Shown here: positions 22,819 through 32,470 of the stretch, one piece after another
Layout: each line of letters starts with the position of its first letter
Numbering within the stretch: the first letter of the stretch is position 1
Assembly: GCA_017562135.1 (NCBI GenBank)
Contig: QEYB01000568.1
Coordinates: 1-64,000 of the forward strand
From: Dipylidium caninum
Taxonomy: Eukaryota; Platyhelminthes; Cestoda; Cyclophyllidea; Dipylidiidae
Length of the DNA stretch: 64,000 nucleotides
Direction of reading: 5' to 3'
The notes under the pieces: model-generated
Databases searched by the model: none
Seen by the model: the letters and a program-made list of their open reading frames with translations, nothing else
Told to the model about the DNA's origin: nothing
Program-made: the position numbers and the translations under genes

Positions 22819-23212
22819 TCAACATAAGAAGAATGCACGCACGAATTTGTGCAAGCCAAATGCTACGGCGAAAACACGGAAGACGAGGAGGTGGAACTTG
22901 CATGTCAAAAGGAACCCGAGAATGGGCAGGTGGGCAACTGAAAAGGGTGAAACAGACGAGTTGATTGATGGCACAGAAGCAAGAAAGGCGGCCAAGTGAC
23001 AACAAGGCCAGCGTGGTGAGGGACATGCGAAACATCTGCATGGCGTACCGAAGTGGGCCTCCACTCACCGTATTCACCGCCTGCGCAACCGGAAGTCATT
23101 TGAGGTGAGGAGCTTGGAAGGGGTCCGAGGGAGGTGTGCGACGCATGCGATGATGGAGTCGGTGTGGAGCAGGCGGAGGGATGATTGCACGAACCCCGTG
23201 CCTCGTCAGTAC
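22819..23212 (-). CDS. Gene A stalk and anchor exons
   Basis: Exon 14 (23212-23069; acceptor GATTCCAG, donor GTGAGT) reads CSTPTPSSHASHTSLGPL, a proline/serine/threonine-rich spacer likely to carry O-glycans. Exon 15 (22937-22819; acceptor CCCTTTTCAG) reads LPILGFLLTCKFHLLVFRVF, then AVAFGL and a short tail HKFVRAFFLC before TGA. This could be one membrane span with a tiny cytoplasmic tail, or a GPI-anchor signal. The same two exons occur in gene D at 60186-60311 and 60441-60511, which supports both. Confidence 0.75.
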
Positions 23213-26200
23213 CTGGAATCGTCCAGTTTGGTATTGTTGGTGGCGTGAAAGCAAAGTGGAGAAGATTAAATTTGCATTATCTTACGAGTGTCGATGTCAG
23301 CTACGCGAGCAGAAGTCGGCGAAGCAGCCACCGCATTAGTTGAAGTCGTTCGCGGAAAATTGGTTTGACTTACCCCAATCTATTTTGAAGACACCGCCGG
23401 GTGATCTGTATCCGTTAACAAAGCATCCGACGTAGTCAACGGGATGTCTTTTCCTCAAATCAATTGTTAAATTTATAAATTTGGCATCCGTGCTTTTTTC
23501 TACAAGGAGAAACGGTTCGAGTTCGACAGAGCCCCAGCATCGAATTCCAACAAGGCAATTCGTTTAACTTACTGATTTCGACAATTTTCGGGACGAAGTA
23601 TGGATTTTGGTAAAACCCACCATTCCAAAGTACATAAATTTTGTATGAAAATAGGTCCATAGTTATCACCACCTATGCAAACACAAAGCAACTATTATAC
23701 AGGGACGAAGGCGCAACTCTGTCGAGGTCCATCGAGATAAATCAAACAGACTCACCCACGCAGTCCTTCGATAACTGCACGTCACCGTCACCGTCTCCTT
23801 ATTCTTCGCGTCAACGAAGAAGGACTGATTGGGATGCATGATGAGGTCTCCGTAGGCTGATTAGAATGACGCTTCGCCGTAGGTGAGAGGAGAAACAAGT
23901 GGATTGATGGAGAAACACGCAAGTACACTCACCATAATTCGAGGAATGCCATTTTCCATCGGGAAATACAGCAATGGACATGGGGATAACTGAGAACTTG
24001 GTGGAGTAGAATACAATCCACGTCATGTTTTGCCAGATTGAGCCATTCATCTGCACCTCGGCATGACAATCAGTGACTGAGAAGGCGAGGGGAGGAATAA
24101 AAGGGTTACTGGTGGAGGGGGTGAGGCTCGGTGTGGTGTTGGAGTCGTCAGCAGTGAGAGGTGTTGCCGCTTATGCGGGCCCTCTACTTGAGGAATGCAG
24201 TAGAACTTACTCTGAGTGTAGGAACATTTGAAACCGCCGACGGGGCAGTCATCTCCGCCTATTCTGGTACAGATTGGGTTTCCAGACAACGTATGCGCAC
24301 AAACCGTCTAGCAAAGGAAACAAGAAATCATGTCAATGGTGGGAACCACAAAGACTTCTCTGGAGTAGAAGCCAACTTACGTTGTATCTGCCTGGAAGTG
24401 AAAAATCGAGGAAGAATGTGCTGTTGATTGGGCCGCTCACGATTCTGCTTTCATTTGCAGGAACTCTCAATTGAACACCTGAAATGCGGCAGTTTTAGCA
24501 AACTCCTTCTTCCCCACTTTCCATTTTTATCAAAGACGTCCACATCGGCTGATTTACTTTCGTTTTTTCCTTCCTGCTACCATCCTTCCTTCCTTCCTTC
24601 TTCCCTGCCTACCTCCATCCGTCGCCTCTCCACGCCGCCCCCTCGCCACCCTTCTGGACATTCGCCTGGCAAAGCAATTTTTCGCTCTCAACACCAGGCA
24701 GTCGACTTGCAAGAAATCACTGCTCTCAGCCGTTGATTTTGCAACACCAACCTCGAACACCGCTTTCGTGTGTGTCTCAACAGGCGGAAATTATGACTGG
24801 AGCTGATGGGCCACTATTTCTACTCCACGCAGAGGCGATTTTCGTGGACACTTGCAGTTAGGCATCTGAGGCACCCTCATCGCGACGGGGGAGGAAAAGT
24901 GGCCTACGAACGAGACGATGGACCACGTGGATGTGGCCAATGCCCAGAATGAATCGCCACTCGCTTTTTCCCCCCCCCCCCTCCCCCAGTGGATGGAGTG
25001 CGTGGGTAAGTGGGTGAATGGGTGGGTGGGTGGGTGGGTGGAAGTGCCGCCTTGCCAGTAAGATGAACATGATGCTGGTGAATGCGGTAGTGAATGAGTG
25101 AGTCTGTGCATGCATGTGTGAGCTTTTCCAGCCTACAATCCTGGATGCTCGAATAAAGGAGGGAGGAGAGAGTGCAGACATAAGATCAGATGGGCAGTTG
25201 ACTGGCCTGACCTACCCCAATCTATCTTGTAGACCGCGCCTTTAACGCCATCTGAGACACATAAGCAACCGAGGTAATCAACAGGTCCTTTTCTCCTCAC
25301 GTCAATTGTGAAATTCGCAAACGTTTCATCCGTGCTCTTGCCTGCAAAAAGAGTATCCACGATGAGGTTGCGCTTTTATCCACTTAGGCTGGGACCAAGA
25401 TTCAAGTGTCAACGGTAAGTTGCGTTTAGCTTACTGATGACAACCATTCGCGGGGCGAGGGGTGTTGAGTCGACATCTGAAAGATCCCAAACCGTGTAGT
25501 CTTCGGTTGCACCAGTGCCCGTCACTATCTCAATCTGGGCAAAGAACAAAGACTTTTCTTACATATTTCAGACATTGGGAAAAGAAATTGGGCAATTGCC
25601 GGGTAAGTTGGAGGATTGGAGAGATATAGCTAGCTAATTAAATAGATAGAAAAAAAAGCCAGACTGCGTGGCAGACTCACCCCCTCAGTCGCACGGTGGT
25701 ATCTGCACGTGACTGTCACCTTCTCCTTGTCTTTAGCGTCAATGAGGAGGGAGTCGTGTGGATCCATGACGAGGCCTTCGGTGGCCGGCGAGAAAGGCGG
25801 TTAGTGTTGTTGGCGGCATGCCAAATAAATGGAGTGATGAGTTAGTTGCCTTGCAGACTCACCACCACTCGAATCCCACACCCCGTTAGGAAAGAAGGCA
25901 ATTGAAATGGGAATTCTACTATTGTTTCGGTGTTGGAAGATGATCCACGAAACATCTCGCCGGATGGAGCCGTTCATCTGCACCTCCGCGTGACAATCAG
26001 AGACTGGCGAAGCAGGAGACGGAGAGCGTTAGTATTGCGGGGAGAATGGGGAGTGGACTTGCTGTTTGTGTTGTTGATGCGAGGTGCTGGAGGAGCGTGC
26101 ACGTGCACGTGCACGTGTTGTGTGCTTGAGGAATGGAATAGAACGTACTCTGAGTGTAGTAACAAGTGAAATATTCGGTGAAAATTCCGTCTTCTCTTAT

Positions 26201-26864
26201 TTCAGTGCAGTAAAGTCCTTCACGTATGCCGTACACACAAACTCGCTAGTTGAGGAAGTAAATAAGTCACCAATAAAAGTTTGACGACCTCGATGAGAAG
26301 AAAAGTCAACTCACGTGGTATTTGGCTGGAAGTGAAAAGTTGAGGTGGAACGTGCTGCCGATGGGACCGTTCACGATTCTGCTTTCACCTCCTTCAATTG
26401 GACGCCCTGCCAATTGCGCGTCTGCAAATGGAACATTAAAACACATCACCAAAACATCATTTCCTCGTCGTCATCCACCACTGCCCTCCACCGCTTCCTC
26501 CTTCTCCTCTCACATCCTCTCCCACCTGACCCCGCCAAATCCCCCTCGCCTCACACGACTGCCCAGGTGAACATTCTCGCAGTGAAAGGTCGCTCCACTC
26601 TCGGGCAGGGCAGCATCGCCGTGAGGCACACGACTACCGTCTGTCTGCGTGACGCTGTTCACACTGCCACCGAGTCCCCTCGGTGCAACAAGGCGCGATC
26701 GAGTGACTGGCAAGTGTTTCAAGTGAGGCTGATGTGGAGCTGAGGAGCGGTGAGTGAATGTGCCAACCAGTGCGGCGGAGTGGAAGGGGACGGGGACGGG
26801 GACGCCACTTACTTGCGTGGATGCAGATGAGGCCGAAGAAGAGGACTGTTGTTTCTCGCAGCAT
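22819..26864 (-). CDS. Gene A: two-module Ig-like membrane glycoprotein
   Basis: Fifteen exons all join in phase and sum to 1638 nt (545 aa plus stop): 26864-26813, 26421-26315, 26245-26149, 26003-25863, 25775-25681, 25534-25435, 25341-25216, 24478-24381, 24307-24211, 24076-23933, 23847-23756, 23672-23573, 23499-23374, 23212-23069 and 22937-22819. Exon 1 encodes a signal peptide (MLRETTVLFFGLICIHA). Exons 2-7 and 8-13 are two copies of one module. Exon 14 is a Ser/Thr/Pro-rich stalk and exon 15 a hydrophobic anchor. No stop or frameshift was found. Many N-glycosylation sites and the anchor suggest a surface or shed glycoprotein. No enzyme motif is present. The taeniid GP50 antigens are a possible family, untested. 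Confidence 0.8.
23374..24478 (-). CDS. Gene A, second module
   Basis: Six exons run in the family order. Exon 2 reads VPANESRIVSGPINSTFF, exon 3 TVCAHTLSGNPICTRI, exon 4 TDCHAEVQMNGSIWQNMTW and SIAVFPDG, exon 5 TVTVTCSYRRTAW, exon 6 YVLWNGG, and exon 7 HPVDYVGCFVNGYRSP and KIDW. No signal peptide exon lies between it and module 1, and the joining phase is 1 on both sides, so the two modules belong to one protein. Its exon 2 is 98 nt rather than 107, as in the second module of gene C, which marks a separate module subtype. Confidence 0.8.
24960..25045 (+). repeat. Poly-C run and GGTG repeat
   Basis: A C-rich run at about 24969-24986 is followed by a (GGTG)n tract at about 25018-25041. They lie in the 737-bp intron between the two modules of gene A. 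Confidence 0.8.
25216..26421 (-). CDS. Gene A, first module
   Basis: Exon 2 (107 nt) reads EGGESRIVNGPIGSTFHLNF. Exon 3 (97 nt) reads RVCVYGIREGLYCTEI, exon 4 (141 nt) SDCHAEVQMNGSIRRDVSW, exon 5 (95 nt) KVTVTCRYHRATEG, exon 6 (100 nt) YTVWDLSD, and exon 7 (126 nt) FTIDVRRKGPVDYLGCLC and KIDW. The Cys of TVTC (exon 5), the Trp of VWD (exon 6) and the Cys of DYLGC (exon 7) sit like the B-strand Cys, C-strand Trp and F-strand Cys of an Ig-like fold. The fold is inference from pattern only. Confidence 0.8.
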
Positions 26865-26900
26865 TTGGCGTCAGGTGAGACCTCCACCGCGTGCGCTCCC

Positions 26901-26926
26901 CTTTTATCCTGTTGAAAGTAGGTCAG
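26901..26926 (-). promoter_or_regulatory. Core promoter of gene A
   Basis: On the - strand CTGACCTAC (26926-26918) is followed 18 bp later, first base to first base, by GATAAAAG (26908-26901). The ATG starts 44 bp after the G of GATA. Genes B and D have the same two boxes at the same spacing. GATAAA(T/A)AG is probably the TATA box. TGACCTAC could bind a nuclear-receptor or similar factor, which is inference. Confidence 0.65.
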
Positions 26927-26929
26927 CAG

Positions 26930-29900
26930 GCGGATTCACATTGGCCTGCATGCCAACGTCTCGTACCTTCACCTGCCACCAAAGAAGTGCACGCAAATGC
27001 CCCATTGCGCCCTCAAGCGTGGCTTTTTGTTTTTACTCAGCGTGGTTTCCGGCTTTCGCCGACTCGCAATGTTGCTGCTTCTGCCATCCACCGTAGTGTT
27101 GACACTGCACTGAAAGTGAGGCGTGAAAAAATGTCGTCTGATGGTGTGGCCATGTCTGGCGAGACGCCACTCTCCTGTCAGGAGTGATGCAGGTCCCGAT
27201 ATCTCAAAGTGCGTGCGCATTTGGACACGCAACACTACAGTGTCATTTCAGTGCAGCTGCAAGAAAGAACTGATTTCTTCAAAGCGGCGGTTGAAATAAG
27301 TGGCGGGGGTGCCAGGCGATGTAGCTGTGACACAAAACAATTGAACATGGGGAGGGAGCGCTTACGAAGCATTCTGCTTAAGTTCACTTGCAATCTGCTC
27401 GTCAGGCGATGCGAATGACTGTGTGGCACGGTGCTGACGCAAGCGTGCGGCAAAGCTTCCCTCTGAGTGCTTTCTGTGTTTTTATTTTTCCTCCTCATCG
27501 ACGAAGGCCAAAGGCAAGTGTACACATTTGCGATTTCACATGACGCCCTCAAGCGTGGCGTTAACGGAGTCCACGCCGCTGGCTTTCTTCGTTCTCTCGT
27601 GTGCACTGAGGCTAATCTACGAGTCGCCATCTGCCAACTAAGCTTGTAGCCCAACTCCCCTCAACCAGACTATTGCAACAAGAAGACATTTCACGGGGCC
27701 GTCAGTTTTCCCAACGCCTGAAGGTCACCGTCTGTGTATTACAACAGTCATGCATGAAGAGCTCTCACGGCCTCATCAGCAGGTGCCTCAGACTGTCTGG
27801 TGTTGGTGGCAATTTGGCGCTCTTCATGCTGGCAGCACTCAGGTCGACACAAGAAAAGACTTGTAAACATTTTCAGCAGCTGACGAAAGCCGTGGTATGC
27901 TAATGGGAGGAGAAAAATTTCCTGACTTGATAGGATAATGGGACATCGTTTGAGTTGCGAGATTCGGACGGAGAGACGTGTCAAAGTGAGTGATGTTTAT
28001 CTTGAGAATCAGAACGGAGGCATCATCCCACCATTCCAAGTACGCTGGTCTGTCATGCGCACGTTTCCACGTGTCTACAGTCCAACAGTAGCTGTTCTTT
28101 GTCCTTTTGTTGGTTGCACCACGAGGAGATCTCGTTCGTGACAAATGGTCATCGTCTCGTCGGTGAACAATTCTGTTTACCAGTGTCCAACAGCACACCT
28201 CGAGGCGAGGAGAATGACGACAGTTGCTTGGTAACACGAAGTAGAAGACGCCAGTCGACGGAGCCAACGACAGCGATGCGCTAGCGAACATTGCCACTTA
28301 TGTCAAATCGTAGAAACCGAGTGTGCACAGCATAGTCCCCCACCAACGCGTGAGAACTCCTCACGGACACGGCCCAACGAGCCAATCTTCTTAAAGTGGT
28401 AAAGCAGAGAAGCCGGGAAACTGGCACACCTCTGCACTGGTCCTCTGCACTACCAACTATCCTCTACCTCCTCGTCATCCTCGTCATCCTCTGACCTCTT
28501 CTCCACTCACCTCATTATCACGTCTCTGGGCATTGTCCTCCTCTACTACCGCCTACGCTCTCTCCACTACCGCCTTACGCTGCCCGTGTTGACAGAAGGT
28601 GTCTTGTGTCTACCCCGGTTCAGGCACTTGGAAGAGAAGCAACTTTCACCCTTCAGCCTGGCGTGCTAATGCTATGAAAATGTAAATGTCCTTTCGTATG
28701 ACAGCGTTGAAGCAAGTAGGTTGCAGCCCACTGGGAACAGAATCTCTCCGCAGAATTCACTCGTTCTTCTCACTGCAATCACTACTAACTGACGAGTCCC
28801 ACAGTTCAACCAGTAAAAAAACTTGTACCTCTTCTTATAAAGTAGTGCTGACTCTACTTAAGCCAAATCATGAGAGGTTTGCTCAGCCTCTCGGTAAGTT
28901 ATTTAATGCATTCTTCGTCTGTTGGTGTATTTGTTTATCTTCATGCCCAATGGGCAAACCTTGGACCGCAAAAGGGCAGCACTGAGGACGCAACGAGTTT
29001 AAAAGTCCTGAATATACCGTGCCGACATCGAGTCATTTCACATTCCCTTTCTCGTGTGAAATTAGCCGGACGAGGTTGGTTATCAGTCGAGATAATCGGC
29101 CATACCGAGAAGTTCTTTGAGTGAGAAGAACTTTTGCTGGGGGAGTGCGAATCCCGCGTGGTTTCCGGTGCGTGTTAATTCGACTTCTTTTCTAATAAAA
29201 ATCATCGCCATTTAGATTGACTTTTTGCCCCTCGATCCACACACATTCCGTCTAATGTGACAATTCACACTAGTTCTACAGTCAATTTTGATCCCTTTCA
29301 AGAAAACGCCTTTTAATGCTGTTTCTTCTGTGTATACTCTACCCTGTTCCAGCATTAAATGCCATGTCGCCAAGCCCAGTATGATCTGAGGGTGAAGAAG
29401 AGGAAATGTACTGGACCTCGACATCCACGTAAATTGTCGTTGATGGCTTAGTCGAGACAATTCGTGAGTCGAGAGTCGAAGTTCAGGGATTTACTCAATT
29501 CCTTTCCCACCTCGACTAATCTTAACTGTTCTGCCAATCGTGGGCCGTATTACCACCGGTGCTCTTGGTGAGCGCCTACCACCGCCTCGTCCTCCTCTCG
29601 TGTCCCATGTCCCTGGCGGGAGACTCATGTCTTCTCCACGGTTGGGCACATTTTAAAATGATGGGGAATGAAATAGAGATGCAAATTCTTGCCTTTGCAT
29701 GATGGCCACTCTTTGGCCTCCCTTCATGAGACGCCTCAGTGGAGACGTGAAGGAGATCCAGTCCCGCGGCTACAGGGACGCGTGGGTGGATTCGAGCGAC
29801 ATCGGCTCCGCAGACAAGCATTACGCCTCCGCTGCAGCAAGGCGTGGAGGTCACTTAGTGGGCAGAAAATACACGCAGTGCGAGGAAGTGCAGTTCTCAG

Positions 29901-30690
29901 CATAGTGGATTGAATGAAACACACTATCCCTCCACATGAAGTGATGAAGGGGACAGAAGAATATTATTTCATCGCGGTTAGACATACCCAATTTATATAT
30001 TTCATTACACAGGGGCGCGAGAGAGAACAACGAAAGTGCAACCACGTACATTCCTGTCATCCCCACTCACACGACTGCGCTTCCTTCATTCAAGACGAGA
30101 TGACAATTGCCAGGTTCTGTACTCGCACAACCCTTTCAAATGACCTCATCCTAAAACGCCGATTTGATCATGGCTTAGTCGTGGTGAGGCGACTACCAGC
30201 AGGACATACGCCCAATCGCGCCATTTGTCGTGTATCCCCTTGCTATTATTCGATTAGGACGTTTCTCATCGTCAGCCCAAAGAGGTGACTTCGTGAATCC
30301 GAAATCCATCAGGCAAATAACACTGGAGCGAGGCTGACAGACATCGAGGCTATCAGTCGTCTTTTCTCGCGGGTCCCCTTTCTATTCCCCACCTGGGTTT
30401 TTCATTGAGCCCTCAGTTACACGTAATGTCAGTTTAACGACTGGGTGGAATAAACCATTCGCCCTGGGGGACGGAGTCACAGGCATATCCACTCGTGAAG
30501 TGAACCCACGGTGGATAAAGTGAGTTAAGAAGACAAAGAGGCCACAGTTAACCGTCGAGTAATCACTCAGCTAGTCAGTCAGAAAGGGAGAGATGATAAC
30601 AGCAACGCTGACCGACCCCAATCTGTTCCTCTTTGTTCAGCCACACTCCCGAAACCCACTCGATCTTATCAACTACTCTGATAGAGGCCG
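26930..30690. other. Intergenic, no gene recognised
   Basis: Many short open frames lie here on both strands, the longest 152 codons (27839-28297, - strand), but none has a motif or a supported exon chain. The part from about 28040 to 28300 is one copy of a dispersed repeat. A minor ATG exon-like start with a GTAAGT donor at 28870-28893 is too short to judge. Confidence 0.4.
28040..28300 (+). repeat. Dispersed repeat, partner of 50790-51110
   Basis: The two segments align in the same orientation, for example CACGTTTCCACGTG with AACGTCTCCACATGG, CAACAGCACACCTCGAG with CAACAGCACTCCTCGAAG, and GCTAGCGAACATTGCC with GCTGACGAACATTGCC. The divergence is substantial. On the - strand both keep partly open frames, so an old mobile element or gene fragment is possible, but I cannot name one. 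Confidence 0.6.
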
Positions 30691-31690
30691 ATTCCCACTC
30701 TCGCTGTCTCCCACTTTTCTCAGTTCTTTGGTCAGCCTGAGGGAGGAGAGAGAGAAAGAGAGCGAGAGCGTTGAAGAGCTCTGGCTCAACCAATCCACGC
30801 CTCATCCTCGACGCTGCTACTCAACAGATTAGTGGTTCGTCATTTAGTAATGCAGCGGTCTTATCAATTACTCCGAATTAGCCTGGTTATTCGCAAATGG
30901 ACACTGCAGCGTCGACAACGACCGTCCACACCGGGCATGCATATGAGAGTCCATTGCTGATAGAGCTTCGGTGTTGCGCCTCAGGCAGACGACACAGCCC
31001 GCGTAGCGAAGTGATGCCGTAGGACATGAGTTTGCCAACATTGCTCAATTAGAGTGACTGTCTATGATCGCCATACTGTTTCACTTTTACCCTTATACAG
31101 CGCCTTCTTGCATTCCTCTGCCTCTCTCTCTCTCTCTCTCTCTCTCGCTGTCTCCCACTTTCCTCAGTGGTTTAGTGAGGCTGAGGGGGCCAGAGAGAAA
31201 GAGAAAGGGAGAGAGAGTAAGAGCGCTCTGAGTCGACGTCGAACCCCAGGGGAGACACGTTGATCCAGCTCATGTCAGGGCCCACGTCCTCACAGCTAGA
31301 AGGACAAATGCGTATGGAGATTGTCTGGATTGTAGTAAAGACAGGCATTGGTTTGCCTCAAGTACTACCGTAACCAAAAGTGGGAAAAGGGGAGCCAAGT
31401 TGTTCGTCTTGGAACAAATGGCTGCCATTCCCTCTAGACCATGTCGACGTACTCCAAACTACCTTGAAGACAGCGCCACGGCTTCCCACTTTGCCGTACA
31501 AACATTCGAGGTATTCCAAAGGTGGGGACACCTCTTCACTTCTATTGTGGCATCCAAAAACCTGACAATGACTGTTTATGACCGCCATACTATTTTACTC
31601 CTACCCTTACACAGCGCCCTTCTGAATCCCTCTCTCTCTCGCTGTCTCCCACTTTCCTCATTGGTTTAGTCAGGCTGAGGCTGCAACCCT
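30690..31690. repeat. Multiply repeated TC-rich segment
   Basis: A segment with CTCGCTGTCTCCCACTTT(C/T)CTCA recurs at about 30700, 31145 and 31635, each time next to CTCT or GAGA runs. The longest simple run is (TC)n at 31122-31146. The block at 30950-31150 is also the reverse complement of 48940-49100, for example CCATTGCTGATAGAG against CTCTATCAGCAATGG-like sequence. This is the 3' flank of gene C copied in inverted orientation. Confidence 0.65.
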
Positions 31691-31850
31691 GTAGACTTAC
31701 CAACAGCCGATGGGTTCCACTCTGCATTGCGAAAGACAGCCACGCAAACGGGAATAAGTGAGGAAGGACAACTTCGGTGATAGAGGACACTTTACGAGAT
31801 ATTGTGAGGGATAAGACTTGTCATCCGCACTTCCGCATGACAATCAGCGA
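31455..31850 (-). pseudogene. Antigen-family pseudogene 2
   Basis: On the - strand, exon 4 (31850-31701, 150 nt, donor GTAAGT) reads ADCHAEVRMTSLIPHNIS and then a stop TAA at 31794-31792, where functional copies have the conserved Trp. Exon 7 remains (about 31570-31455) read EYLECLYGKVGSRGAVFKVV, but their upstream part TIEVK is in another frame. Exons 5 and 6 are replaced by the TC-rich repeat. The 150-nt exon 4 length and the intron after exon 7 match the second module of gene C, so this is an inverted copy of that region. Confidence 0.8.
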
Positions 31851-32219
31851 CTGGCTTGATGATGGAAAGCAAAGGGGAGCCATTATCCTTCCTGAGGGTG
31901 GAGAGGTCATCCGCAGCTATTGGAGTTTGTGTCATACGACGTACCGTGCCAGGTGATGAGAAGAGCCACGTGAGTGTGGAAAGTTTTGTGTTGGCAAACC
32001 AATCGTAGGAAGAGGGAATTGGGAGCTTTGCTCCAATTGAGGTTGATGAATGGTTCTTCCAGTCAAAGCACGTACAAGAAATGGAATAATGTTAACGTGG
32101 AGCGAGCGACTTCGAAGTAAGTCGCTGAGAGGCGGACAACTGATTGAGCGTGTTGTCTGCAAACAGCATTCGTGCCGTTTCCCCCCAGTAAATATCCAAA
32201 CAAGTTGTAATTCGTCCGC

Positions 32220-32470
32220 TTATTTTGTTTCTTTCGTGTTTACTCTGCCTTCCCCTCTTCCTCTCCCCCACTCGTCTTCCTGCTTCCTATCCTCCTCCGT
32301 TTTCGCCCCCGTTTTCATGTCGGCTTCCATTTCTGTTGCCGCCTCCTCTTCCCAACCTCTCTCCATTTCCGTTTCCAACTCCGTTTGCGTTTCTACTTCC
32401 ACCGCTATTTCCATCTCCTCTTGAGCTGTGGTCCTCCACTCGCCACTTTTATCTCGGTTTCTGCTAAGCA
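32220..32470 (-). repeat. Degenerate pyrimidine-rich low-complexity tract
   Basis: The tract is made of varied CCATTTC and CTTCCTCC units. On the - strand it gives an 83-codon frame rich in Glu, Thr and Met, which I take as a product of the repeat and not as a gene. Confidence 0.6.

Noticed and set aside
28870..28893. Tiny ATG exon with a GTAAGT donor, as in micro-exon genes
   Set aside because: Eight codons with no following exon chain cannot be told from chance.
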